Positions 1 through 10,631 are shown, counted from the first letter of the stretch. The stretch is DNA of 37,163 bases from Duganella radicis (GCF_009720825.1 NZ_WNKY01000056.1:1-37163), one strand, 5' to 3'. The notes: generated from the sequence alone by a model not told the origin. Numbers and translations: made by a program.

Positions 1-247
1 CCTGCTGCGATTAGCGTTGTGCCGCCCCTTGCGCCGGGACAAGGCCACTGTGTCGGATGTGCCCTCCAGTCCAGGCGTACATTGGCTGCTGGGTGCCGGC
101 AGAATTTGAATTATTCAGACCGGACTAAGTAGATCTTTCTGATGTACTAGGACAAGATCGTAGCAATGTGACTCTCCTGATTAGCTTGCGTACTCGTCAG
201 TTATACTTTGGTCTTTCTCGAAGAGTGAACATATTGCGCACGAATTC
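1..247. other. Left-edge stretch with a possible 3' end of an unidentified gene
   Basis: The first ~105 bases are GC-rich like the chromosome backbone. A + strand frame is open from position 2 to a TGA at 107-109 (35 codons, ending in LLGAGRI), and a second frame is open to 132; either could be the tail of a gene starting outside the window. I recognise neither. From about 105 the composition turns AT-richer, matching the island that follows, so a backbone/island junction may lie here. The rest up to 247 is upstream DNA of the EcoRII-like gene, with no promoter I would defend. Confidence 0.25.
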
Positions 248-1540
248 ATGTTTAACGACAAAATAAGCGATTACATTGAAGGTGTAGCAGCAAAATATCT
301 AAGTGCTGTAGATGCCGAGGCCACTTCGTCGAATCAGCACGAAATTGGAGGATTAGTTAGAAGCGGTTTTGGCACTCTCTTAGGACAAGGACGAGAAGAC
401 TACCGCTATAGAGTCCGCCAGATTTATATCAGTGACGATATGGAGGAGCCCGTCATTTGTGACGGGCATGTCACTTGGTACGACACTCGCCGAGATGATC
501 CGAAGCGTGGCCCGGAATTTCGACTTTACTATTACGATAGCCCGGTGACGGAGTTGATGGGGAGTGGCGACTTCTTTTTGATTGCCAAACTTCGCCAAGA
601 ATTGCCAGCGCCGGTCGACCCGTTTGAAGCGGAATCACTCGCTTTTCGTCCTGGTTCTGTCTTGATGGTCTTCGCTCCGGCGGGCAGTAACGCTGAATGC
701 CAACTAAGGACGCTTTTTGGCCTTGATAACGTTCAGCATACCCTGCGGCGAGGTATTCTTGATACTGTCGAGCTTTTGCTTCCGTTGCGTGCGGTTCTTG
801 AAAGCATGGGGATCGCAATCGGGCCAGGTCTATCGCATGAGGAAAACTGGCTGGACAAGTTGCTTCATGCCTTTGGAGGGAAAGAGTTTCCCAAGACGTC
901 GATTTTTTCTGAGTTTGCAAGGAAGAGCTTAGACCCGAGTGTAATCTCATCCAATTCACCTGATATGCTGCTGATGGCGTGTATGGAACGGGAGGAGAGT
1001 CTCTTTAAGATTTACGAGCGCCATATTGTGAAAACGCGTCTAGCTGCTGGTTTTGGTGAAGATGTAGAGGGTTTCATTGGGTTTTCCCTGAGCGTCCAGA
1101 ACAGGCGCAAATCTAGGGCAGGTCATGCCTTCGAAGATCATCTTAATTTTCTTTTTAAAAGATACGGTCTTCAATTTGAGCAGGGGCGCGGGAAAGGGAT
1201 GGTAACTGAAAACAATTCGAAACCAGACTTTATCTTCCCTTCTTTTAATGCTTATCGAGACGCCAGCTATCCACATGACCGTTTAATAATGTTGGGCGCA
1301 AAGACAACATGCAAGGATCGTTGGCGACAGGTTTTGTCGGAGGCGCAGCGGGTACAGTCGAAGCACCTGGTCACGCTAGAGGCTGCGATTAGCAGACTGC
1401 AATTGGAAGAAATGCGCGCTAATAAACTGAGGCTCGTTGTGCCAAGCGCGATCCACGCTACATATCCACTCGACCAGAGACATCACTTGATGGATATGCA
1501 GGGATTCATTGAGGAGGTCCAGCAACTTCAGCGCACATAA
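248..1540 (+). CDS. EcoRII-like type IIE restriction endonuclease (CCWGG)
   Basis: This 430-residue protein is a restriction endonuclease of the EcoRII family, which cuts before the first C of CCWGG and needs a second copy of the site as allosteric effector. The C-terminal half (about 285-425) carries the EcoRII catalytic core: NRRKSRAGHAFEDHL, then SKPDFIFPS with D327, then GAKTTCKDRWRQVL with K352 and K356. The spacing of these residues equals D299/K324/K328 of EcoRII. Residues 1-170 would be the N-terminal effector DNA-binding domain. EcoRII is 404 residues, so this one appears complete. It is transcribed toward the leftward genes that include the matching Dcm methyltransferase and Vsr. 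No clear Shine-Dalgarno precedes the ATG. Specificity is inferred from the family and the neighbours. Confidence 0.9.
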   Translation: MFNDKISDYIEGVAAKYLSAVDAEATSSNQHEIGGLVRSGFGTLLGQGREDYRYRVRQIYISDDMEEPVICDGHVTWYDTRRDDPKRGPEFRLYYYDSPVTELMGSGDFFLIAKLRQELPAPVDPFEAESLAFRPGSVLMVFAPAGSNAECQLRTLFGLDNVQHTLRRGILDTVELLLPLRAVLESMGIAIGPGLSHEENWLDKLLHAFGGKEFPKTSIFSEFARKSLDPSVISSNSPDMLLMACMEREESLFKIYERHIVKTRLAAGFGEDVEGFIGFSLSVQNRRKSRAGHAFEDHLNFLFKRYGLQFEQGRGKGMVTENNSKPDFIFPSFNAYRDASYPHDRLIMLGAKTTCKDRWRQVLSEAQRVQSKHLVTLEAAISRLQLEEMRANKLRLVVPSAIHATYPLDQRHHLMDMQGFIEEVQQLQRT

Positions 1541-1589
1541 TTTCTGATCATGAGGAGGAGGGCGACGTTTGCAAACCATAGCCCTGCAG

Positions 1590-2666
1590 TCAACTAGGTT
1601 GAGCTCTCAGGCTGCGTAGCCAAGCTTCATTAACTTTTGGTGATTCGTGGCGGAGCATGACTTCAACGATGTTTGCGGCCAAGGCGGCTGGTGTATCGGA
1701 AAGGACGCCCAGTTGGCAGAATTGGTCGGCAGGCATGGTTCTGAATTTGATACTAGACGCGCCATTAATGGACGTGTGCGCTCCCGATGTTCCGGCACTA
1801 CCTTTTAGGATTATTGCAGTTTGTGCCGCATCGAGCACTTTCGCAATGAGGCCTGCGCGAGTGCGCATTGCAAGGTCATTTAATAAGTACATTGATCCAA
1901 CCTCTTTGCTCCAGAAGGGTTTAGCCAAGATGGTGTGGAGGCACGAAATCCCGCTGGTGGCGAGTCGGTCTAGCATGCGTAGTTCGCCGTCGTTGATCCC
2001 AAAGCTCAAGCCATTCCGATCGATTGGAAACTTGTGCTTGATCTCAAAAATCCAAATGTCATCACCCGAAACAAAGACACGGTCTAAGTTCCATAGCGAA
2101 CGAAAATAGGGCTGGATCGCGCAGTTGATTAGCAAGCGAGGTAAGACGATTCTGCTCGCAAGATTCTTTCCGTAATACTCCGATAAAAAGCCCCAGAAAG
2201 CCTGCCGCTGGCGGTTCGTATTGCGAACCGAGGTGTTGACCTCGAATGGCGTGTACCTTCCACCGGACAGGTTGCGCATCAGATCGGGTAGCGGACCGTA
2301 GTCTGAAACTCTCTGGCCATTACGTACTCGTGCCGCTAAGAAGGTGTCGCCACTGAAGTCGAGAAGATAGGTATCGAATCCCTTTCCGAGACTCTGTAGG
2401 TAGCGACCGAGGCCGGGTTCTCTAGTGCGTGCCCAGACAAACGCTACCCACCGTCCCGTTTGGCGTCGTGTGTCCACAATAACTGTCTCTACATCCAACG
2501 CCAAGACCTGTGTGTAGTAAGACGGGATATTTGATACGATTTGGTCAAACAGACATTCGACGACAAGGCCCTCTACGAGCTGGTGCTTATCGGCTGCAAG
2601 GATGCGCGCTGCAAGGTCGTGTTCAGAAAGATCGAGCTCTGCGAGCGGGCCCCAAGGCGTAATCAT
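1590..2666 (-). CDS. Unrecognised protein with PD-(D/E)xK nuclease-like signature
   Basis: I do not recognise this 358-residue protein. It has no signal peptide or membrane segment. The centre contains a plausible restriction-type nuclease active site: D195 in LDRVFV, D202/D203, a strand IWIF, then E208-I-K210 followed by HKFP, which fits D-x(n)-ExK. Residues 55-110 alternate hydrophobic and polar residues as in a beta-rich N-terminal domain. It converges on the EcoRII-like gene (49 bp between stops) and has a 277-bp upstream region of its own containing two hairpins. Its place beside dcm-vsr suggests an accessory or alternative restriction function, but that is inference. Low GC matches the rest of the island. 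It could also be an unrelated protein whose ExK pattern is fortuitous. Confidence 0.75.
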   Translation of the reverse strand: MITPWGPLAELDLSEHDLAARILAADKHQLVEGLVVECLFDQIVSNIPSYYTQVLALDVETVIVDTRRQTGRWVAFVWARTREPGLGRYLQSLGKGFDTYLLDFSGDTFLAARVRNGQRVSDYGPLPDLMRNLSGGRYTPFEVNTSVRNTNRQRQAFWGFLSEYYGKNLASRIVLPRLLINCAIQPYFRSLWNLDRVFVSGDDIWIFEIKHKFPIDRNGLSFGINDGELRMLDRLATSGISCLHTILAKPFWSKEVGSMYLLNDLAMRTRAGLIAKVLDAAQTAIILKGSAGTSGAHTSINGASSIKFRTMPADQFCQLGVLSDTPAALAANIVEVMLRHESPKVNEAWLRSLRAQPS

Positions 2667-2704
2667 TTATTTTGCTAAAGAAGAAGTTGAGCACAGCATA
2701 ACGC

Positions 2705-2756
2705 TACCGATCCGGACCGTAAAGCAGTATCGGTATGAGCCCCGGTGCATACCGGG
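2705..2756. other. Pair of adjacent hairpins upstream of the putative nuclease gene
   Basis: Two inverted repeats stand side by side between vsr and the unknown nuclease-like gene. The first is TACCGAT (2705-2711) with ATCGGTA (2729-2735). The second is a perfect CCCGGT (2741-2746), GCAT loop, ACCGGG (2751-2756). Neither is followed by a T-run on either strand, so they are poor intrinsic terminators. They could be an operator, a structured leader or the end of the vsr transcript. Confidence 0.4.
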
Positions 2757-2943
2757 ATGCGTGAGGTCCTGCGTCAGATGACGTGTTTCAGGCGCGGCCC
2801 TCCTGAGCCTGTTTTTTGAAGCGGTCGAACTCTCTCGGAAGAAGTGATATAAACTGACCCGGGCTGCAGGGCCGGATATCAAGCGTTAGCTCTAGCTGCT
2901 GGATTGCCGCCGAAACTGTCGTGTTCCGAGAGATCGTGTTGAG

Positions 2944-3459
2944 TTACGGACCACCTCGGCTTTCACACGTTTGGGGCTCTGACATGACAACCTCGCTTTC
3001 GAGATGTCGGATTTCTGCGCTTGGATGGCCGCTTAAGGGAGATCGTATCCAAGTTGTGATGCGATCCCCAAGCTCTTCTGCATTCCACTTCAGGCGACCT
3101 TTTAATGCACATTCCCAAACGCATAGCACTCGCCATCCTTCACGTAAAAGTACATTCGTGTCGCGAAAGTCGCGTTGTTGATTTTGGGAGATTTTTGTTT
3201 GCCAAAATTCCCTGCGCGAGGTGGGAAGCTTGAACAAATAACAGTTGTGGCCATGCCAGAAGCAACCGTGAACAAAGATGGCGACACGATACTTCGGCAG
3301 GACAATGTCAGGATTGCCCGGCAGTGTTTTGGCATGGAGGCGAAAACGGAGACCTCTTGCAAAGATGAGTTTTCGAAGGATGAGTTCAGGAGACGTGTTC
3401 TTGCCCCGAATTGCACGCATGTTCTTACTACGGCTCTCAGGGGTGTGAACATCCACCAT
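2944..3459 (-). CDS. vsr: Very short patch repair endonuclease Vsr
   Basis: Vsr nicks 5' of the T in T:G mismatches created when 5-methylcytosine in the Dcm site deaminates, starting repair back to C:G. The 171-residue protein aligns along its length with E. coli Vsr. SRSKNMRAI lies near the N-terminus, PDIVLP supplies D51, and VHGCFWHGHNC supplies H64, C66, H69, H71 and C73. WECALKG supplies C117, completing the Cys/His zinc site at the same numbers as in E. coli. It starts 2 bp after the dcm stop, so translation is probably coupled, and it is read in the same direction. The C-terminus extends some 15 residues beyond E. coli Vsr. Pairing with a Dcm-type enzyme fixes the likely context as C(T/C)WGG. 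Confidence 0.95.
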   Translation of the reverse strand: MVDVHTPESRSKNMRAIRGKNTSPELILRKLIFARGLRFRLHAKTLPGNPDIVLPKYRVAIFVHGCFWHGHNCYLFKLPTSRREFWQTKISQNQQRDFRDTNVLLREGWRVLCVWECALKGRLKWNAEELGDRITTWIRSPLSGHPSAEIRHLESEVVMSEPQTCESRGGP

Positions 3460-3461
3460 TA

Positions 3462-4886
3462 TTACGCTGCAAGCCTAGCATGGCTTCGCGGCCGTAGGGC
3501 TTCCAATTGCTTCGCTCGGACTATGCGATCTTTCATCAACTTGGCTACCGCTGCAAAAACTGGAACTACAACAGAGTTACCGAACTGCTTGTAAGCCTGA
3601 GTGTCGGATACAGGAATTCGGAAGTTTGATTCGTTGGGACCATCGTAACCCATGAGGCGCGCGCACTCCCGCGGAGTTAGCCTGCGTGGACGATTCTCTA
3701 TGTTCTTCTTGTGCTCAAAATCGAGCTTGGGATTGAAGCCACGGTCCACAAGAATTTCAGAACCATCTTTATAGTAACGCGCAGAGAGAGTGCGAGTTAC
3801 GTCATGAGGCTTGACTAGCCCGTAGCCAAAGCCATTGCCTTTAGCCTTATGCTGAATTGAATAGTTATAGAGGTATTGCCACAACTTCGGGGTTAGGATG
3901 TAATTTGGTTGAACTTCCTTTTCGAGGATGTCACCCAAGGACGGCTTACGCTTAGGGTACAGCTTCGCAACATCTTTCAGGGTGAAACCATCATGCACAT
4001 TTAGATCTTTTCGGAACCCGACCAGAACAATACGTTCACGGTGTTGAGGTACGAAGTGTTTGCCATCAATGATCTTGTAATCCTCTTTACCGCTGCTTTC
4101 TGCATCAGCCACCCAATAGCCAAGCTCATCTAAAGCGTTCATGATGACTCGGAAGGTGTTGCCGCGGTCGTGGCTCTTCAGATTCTTAACGTTTTCAAGC
4201 ACGAAAGCGACTGGGCGCTTCGCTGCGATGATCCTTGCCACATCAAAGAAGAGTGTCCCCTGTGTGTCGCATTCAAAACCATGCTTACGACCTAGCGAGT
4301 TCTTTTTTGATACGCCCGCAATAGAGAATGGTTGGCATGGAAAGCCGGCTAGCAATACATCGTGATCGGGCACGTTTGCATCGATAAAGCGATAGGCCTC
4401 ATCTTCAGAAACATGTGGCTTGTCGCTCAGTGTCACTTCGCGGATGTCTGAATTAAATTTGTGATTCGTAGGATCACTATAGTGATTCGCTTTATAGGTG
4501 CGGACAGCAAAAGGATTCCATTCACTTGTGAACACACAGCGTCCACCTGCCTCTTCAAAGCCTCGCCGGATGCCTCCGATGCCAGCAAAGAGATCAATGA
4601 AATCGAAGTCGTGTCTTGCTCTGCGAGGGGCCTGAGGCAGCAGCTTCTGAAGATGTCTATATTCTGCATCACTAAAATGCAACTCGCCTTTCCCCTGTTC
4701 ATATCTCTTGAGAGACTCACGTGTCCATGATCCAAGAGAGATCTGGTTCAGATGCTCAGCAATGTACTTATGCTCATAACTTTCGAGCGCCTGCTGTAGC
4801 AGAGCAAGCTCATCACTAGTGGAAATCATTTGTTCTCTTCTCTGGGAAAACGATAATAAATGCTCGGCACCTAGATCTATTGCCAT
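3462..4886 (-). CDS. dcm: Dcm/M.EcoRII-type DNA cytosine-5 methyltransferase (CCWGG)
   Basis: This enzyme methylates the inner cytosine of CCWGG using S-adenosylmethionine and should protect the host from the EcoRII-like nuclease. The 474-residue protein resembles E. coli Dcm (472 residues) throughout: motif I FIDLFAGIGG (96-105), motif IV AGFPCQPFS with nucleophile C184, motif VI VLENVKNL, motif VIII QHRERI, motif IX RRLTPRECARLMG and motif X QFGNSVVVPV. The target-recognition region KGNGFGYG to TRTLSARYYKDG is also Dcm-like, which supports CCWGG. The N-terminal ~90 residues are the Dcm-type extension. The ATG at 4886 has a weak ribosome site, whereas an in-frame ATG at 4829 follows AGAGAAGAG by 5 nt and may be the true start (455 residues). 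A TATAAT on the same strand at 4948-4943 is a possible -10. Confidence 0.95.
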   Translation of the reverse strand: MAIDLGAEHLLSFSQRREQMISTSDELALLQQALESYEHKYIAEHLNQISLGSWTRESLKRYEQGKGELHFSDAEYRHLQKLLPQAPRRARHDFDFIDLFAGIGGIRRGFEEAGGRCVFTSEWNPFAVRTYKANHYSDPTNHKFNSDIREVTLSDKPHVSEDEAYRFIDANVPDHDVLLAGFPCQPFSIAGVSKKNSLGRKHGFECDTQGTLFFDVARIIAAKRPVAFVLENVKNLKSHDRGNTFRVIMNALDELGYWVADAESSGKEDYKIIDGKHFVPQHRERIVLVGFRKDLNVHDGFTLKDVAKLYPKRKPSLGDILEKEVQPNYILTPKLWQYLYNYSIQHKAKGNGFGYGLVKPHDVTRTLSARYYKDGSEILVDRGFNPKLDFEHKKNIENRPRRLTPRECARLMGYDGPNESNFRIPVSDTQAYKQFGNSVVVPVFAAVAKLMKDRIVRAKQLEALRPRSHARLAA

Positions 4887-5020
4887 CCAAAGCTAACGTT
4901 CAGATTGGTAGCCATATGTCAACCTAGTGCCAAATGTGTGTCATTATACTGTATGTTAAACCAGTGCTAGGTCTTGTGTTGTCTGCCTAGGTGCTGACTC
5001 GCGTGCCCCTAGGACGAGTT

Positions 5021-5043
5021 CGAACGCATTGCTGTAGCGTTCG
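5021..5043. other. Hairpin between the two methyltransferase genes
   Basis: CGAACGC (5021-5027) and GCGTTCG (5037-5043) form a perfect 7-bp stem with a 9-nt loop, in the 209-bp gap between the second methyltransferase and dcm. There is no T-run on the leftward strand, so termination is not certain; it may partly insulate the OLD-methyltransferase operon from dcm-vsr. Confidence 0.3.
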
Positions 5044-5095
5044 GAGTACCTAAGCGAGAACCTAATAAAAGTACAAGTCAATGGTAACTCCAATG

Positions 5096-6124
5096 CTATT
5101 CGCTCAGTTGCATCAGATGACGGCCTACTGCCAAGGCCATAGCGGGAGGGACAGCATTACCGACTTGACGCGCCCGGGATGCTAAATTCCCGGAAAGTTG
5201 ATAATTAATTGGGAATGTCTGAATTAAGGCTGCTTCGCGGACACTTAGCGCGCGATCTTGCTCAGGATGCCCGAAGCGTCCGTTGGAGTAACTGATGCAC
5301 CTAGTCGTTAATCCAGAAGCCATTTTATCCCAAGCAAGTCGTCCGTACACATCAGAGTGGCCTGTGTGTGACTGGTGACAATCAAGCCTCAGTTCTTCCG
5401 GCCATGCCTCTCGTCCTCCGCCCTCTGGTGTATGGGCAATACGCCGCAAATTAAGTTCCGATAGCTCGGCCGCTTGGTGATGTGGATCGCTCGGATCAGT
5501 GCACCCAGCAGGCAGGCGTGGAAGATGTCCGATAGCATCTCGTACAGTTGTGTAAGGTTTTTTTTCTGGGCCATGCGACGCCTCGGGCAGTGTGATATCT
5601 CCACCTCTGCGAGCTAATAAAACTAGCCGTTTTCTTGTTTGAGGAACTCCAAATGACATAGCGGGTATGACATCCGATGCGTACGAGTACCCCAGATCCT
5701 TGAGTAATCGATTGAATTTATGGAACGGCCCACTTTTACCTTTAACCTTTTGAATGCCGGGTACGTTTTCAATGAACACGTATTCCGGCAGCCAATACGC
5801 TACAAACCTAGAGAATTCACTCAGAAGATCTCTACGAGGATCTTTTGTATTCTGATTACGATTTTGCGTCGAGAAGGGCTGGCAAGGTGCGCAGCCGCAA
5901 AATAACAGCGGTGTTTTTCGTTTTTTCCCAATGATTGGACGCAAGATTTCAACATCCATGTCCCTGATGTCGCCTAGCAAAAACTTTGCTTTGGGGAAAT
6001 TTGCACGGAAAGACTCCGAAGAGTCTGGGTCAATATCTAAACCCATGGCAATATCCATACCTGCTTGGCTAAAGCCAGAGCTTGTTCCACCACATCCCGA
6101 GAAAAAATCAAAAACCTTAATCAC
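5096..6124 (-). CDS. DNA cytosine-5 methyltransferase of the OLD-linked pair
   Basis: This is a second C5-cytosine methyltransferase, 342 residues, unrelated in detail to the neighbouring Dcm. Visible motifs are motif I FDFFSGCGGTSSGF (5-18), motif IV APCQPFS with nucleophile C81, motif VI FIENVPG, motif VIII PQTRKRLVLLA, and C-terminal REAALIQTFP and RQVGNAVPPAMA. The recognition sequence cannot be read from the protein. The start is GTG at 6124, 11 bp after the stop of the OLD-type nuclease gene in the same direction, so the two almost certainly form one transcription unit. That suggests the methyltransferase marks self DNA for the upstream ATPase-nuclease, which is inference. It could instead be an orphan methyltransferase captured into the island. 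No frameshift or lost catalytic residue is visible. Confidence 0.93.
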   Translation of the reverse strand: MIKVFDFFSGCGGTSSGFSQAGMDIAMGLDIDPDSSESFRANFPKAKFLLGDIRDMDVEILRPIIGKKRKTPLLFCGCAPCQPFSTQNRNQNTKDPRRDLLSEFSRFVAYWLPEYVFIENVPGIQKVKGKSGPFHKFNRLLKDLGYSYASDVIPAMSFGVPQTRKRLVLLARRGGDITLPEASHGPEKKPYTTVRDAIGHLPRLPAGCTDPSDPHHQAAELSELNLRRIAHTPEGGGREAWPEELRLDCHQSHTGHSDVYGRLAWDKMASGLTTRCISYSNGRFGHPEQDRALSVREAALIQTFPINYQLSGNLASRARQVGNAVPPAMALAVGRHLMQLSE

Positions 6125-6135
6125 TTGTCACTCTA

Positions 6136-7932
6136 CTACTGTAAGAAACCATATAACACATCTCGCAAATCTGCGAGATCCCGGTCATTGTCATCAATCA
6201 TTGAAAGCAAACGTTTTTGAGTGTGTAAGATGGCGTCAGCGCCGACTTCCTCGAAGTCGGCTAATCCTAACTCCTTTCGGGTAAGTTTAGAAAACTTTTC
6301 CTTGTAATTTTTGCCATCAACACCCTGCTTTGCTGCGTCTGGTGCCTTATCCCATACGAATTGTTCTGGGGTCGTTCCTGGCATAAATCCCACTCGTGAC
6401 TTGGCCCAACCGATGAATCGACGTTGCGCATCGATGCGTTGCTGGGCGTTCCCATTTCCCGCTGTCCCATCCACTGGGAAATTAACGTTTACCCCAGTCG
6501 CTCTCAGGATGATGTCAGCTAAATTATTGTCGTCAGCCTGCGCAATTTCGTCTGGATTTGGAAACTGATCCTCATCCTTCGGTTTTTGGTCGCCATCAAG
6601 GAAAACTACAATATTGTCTCTGTTTTCGGCCGCAAATATAGGGATATAGAACGACCATAGCGTCTTGCAGCCGCCCGGATAAAACGTAATGTCGAAGAGC
6701 CCAAACGTCGCGCGACCGAGGGTCCTTAGGCTCTTTTCTACAATTGCCTTTGCAAGGCGATCTTCGACGACTACTCTTGTCTTGTCACCCACAGGTTCGC
6801 CAAGGTGAAAGAAGGCTTCTTCTGGGAGCGCTTCTTGCCTAATTACACCGATTTGCCCGGTAGCTGAATCCATCGCTAAAACTTTAATGGCTTGTGGTGG
6901 TAGCGATCGCAGCAGGGCCGGTGAATGAGTGGAAATTACAATTTGATGCTTATGATTTTTTGCTTGCTCCCCAAGAAACGTCATTAAACGCTCTTGCGCT
7001 CCGGGGTGCAAAGATACCTCTGGCTCATCTAGTAGAATGAGTGAGCATGGCTCACATTTCATTACGGTAGAGACCAGCTTCACAATTGAAAACTCTCCAC
7101 TCCCCGCAAAAGCTTCTGTGTAGCTAAAGTCAGCTGTTCGCATACGTGCAGTATATCCATCTGCATTATAGAAACGGTGGCGAATTAACCGAATTTCACT
7201 GTATTCTCGGCCGAGAATACTTGAAACAGCTTCTAATTCATTTTTGTTTAGGAGTTTATTTTCGCCGTTGACGATACGTTCATTTTTTCGATAAGAAAAG
7301 GTGGTGAGGCCGTCATCTGCGGCACGTTTCAGATGCGGTGCACGTGTGCGAATAAAGTCTTTCTTACCTTTTTGTGAGGCATTTTTGTCTTTTAGTTCAC
7401 CATAATAAAAAAATTTATCGAACGCGCTTAGAGAGGCGCGAAAATCGACATATGTCATGGCTTTTTTTATAGGATTCCAGCGAGTTTTCCCTGCCCCGGG
7501 TTGCCGTTCGCCTGCGCGTGGCACCATCTCCATGCCATATTTTGCATAAGGTCGTGAGGGTTCCCAATAATCTGGATCGTTATCTTTTTTGATCCGGATC
7601 TTTAATACTTCTGTAACACGTTTAGCTTCTTGATTGAAATGCCCATAAATGAAGCAATTTCGTTCTCCATCTCCCTCTTCAATAGGGTCAATAGATGTAG
7701 AAAACCATAACATCCCCAAGTTCGAATAATCGGGAACACCATATAACGCCCGCAAAATTGAGCTCTTGTTTGTGCCGTTGGCCCCTACCAGAACAGTAAT
7801 CGGATGCTTGAAATCGATTCGAGTATTTGGCTGAAGGTTCTTATATTTTGGAAAGCGGATATGCGTAATGAACGGCTCAAATTGATTGGCCTCATGCATT
7901 CTGATAAGCTGGGCTTGTAGGGATGGCATCAT
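6136..7932 (-). CDS. OLD-family ATPase-TOPRIM nuclease
   Basis: The 598-residue protein combines an ABC/SMC-like ATPase with a TOPRIM nuclease domain, the architecture of OLD-family proteins such as GajA of Gabija. Walker A is GANGTNKSS (50-58) with K56; the Gly usually before the Lys is Asn. An ABC-signature-like GSGEFS lies near 277-282, Walker B LILLDEP is at 298-304 with D302/E303, and the switch THSP has H336. The TOPRIM signature follows: E390 in RVVVEDRLAK and D446/D448 in VVFLDGDQ. A C-terminal region (about 450-598) is unassigned. AGGA lies 5 nt before ATGATG, supporting this start. The gene is followed 11 bp later by the cytosine methyltransferase, and no UvrD-like GajB is nearby, so it is not a standard Gabija locus. 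Role in phage or plasmid defence is inferred from family and context. Confidence 0.9.
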   Translation of the reverse strand: MMPSLQAQLIRMHEANQFEPFITHIRFPKYKNLQPNTRIDFKHPITVLVGANGTNKSSILRALYGVPDYSNLGMLWFSTSIDPIEEGDGERNCFIYGHFNQEAKRVTEVLKIRIKKDNDPDYWEPSRPYAKYGMEMVPRAGERQPGAGKTRWNPIKKAMTYVDFRASLSAFDKFFYYGELKDKNASQKGKKDFIRTRAPHLKRAADDGLTTFSYRKNERIVNGENKLLNKNELEAVSSILGREYSEIRLIRHRFYNADGYTARMRTADFSYTEAFAGSGEFSIVKLVSTVMKCEPCSLILLDEPEVSLHPGAQERLMTFLGEQAKNHKHQIVISTHSPALLRSLPPQAIKVLAMDSATGQIGVIRQEALPEEAFFHLGEPVGDKTRVVVEDRLAKAIVEKSLRTLGRATFGLFDITFYPGGCKTLWSFYIPIFAAENRDNIVVFLDGDQKPKDEDQFPNPDEIAQADDNNLADIILRATGVNVNFPVDGTAGNGNAQQRIDAQRRFIGWAKSRVGFMPGTTPEQFVWDKAPDAAKQGVDGKNYKEKFSKLTRKELGLADFEEVGADAILHTQKRLLSMIDDNDRDLADLRDVLYGFLQ

Positions 7933-8080
7933 TTTTCCTAATGTCAGATTTCTACACTATCGCACTAATAGATGAATATTGGAAACACAATATGAGTGCA
8001 AATAGGTTTAATGATGTTTTTATGCTCGCAACCAATGCGCTGCCACCTTATCCATCGACGCTAGGTCAAAGGGATCCCCA

Positions 8081-8110
8081 CTAAAAGAAATGGGCCCACA
8101 AGGGCCCATT
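8081..8110 (-). terminator. gyrB intrinsic terminator at the island border
   Basis: A perfect stem AATGGGCCC (8089-8097), loop ACAA, GGGCCCATT (8102-8110) lies 28 bp past the gyrB stop. Read on the - strand it is followed by TCTTTTAG, a T-rich tail. GC content drops sharply just beyond it, so it also marks the right border of the accessory block. Confidence 0.75.
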
Positions 8111-8138
8111 CATCTTGCAGGGTTTAAAGAGAGTTGCC

Positions 8139-10631
<2,493 letters not shown>

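Noticed and set aside
5096..7932. Calling the OLD-type gene a Gabija system
   Set aside because: No UvrD-like GajB helicase is adjacent; the partner is a methyltransferase.
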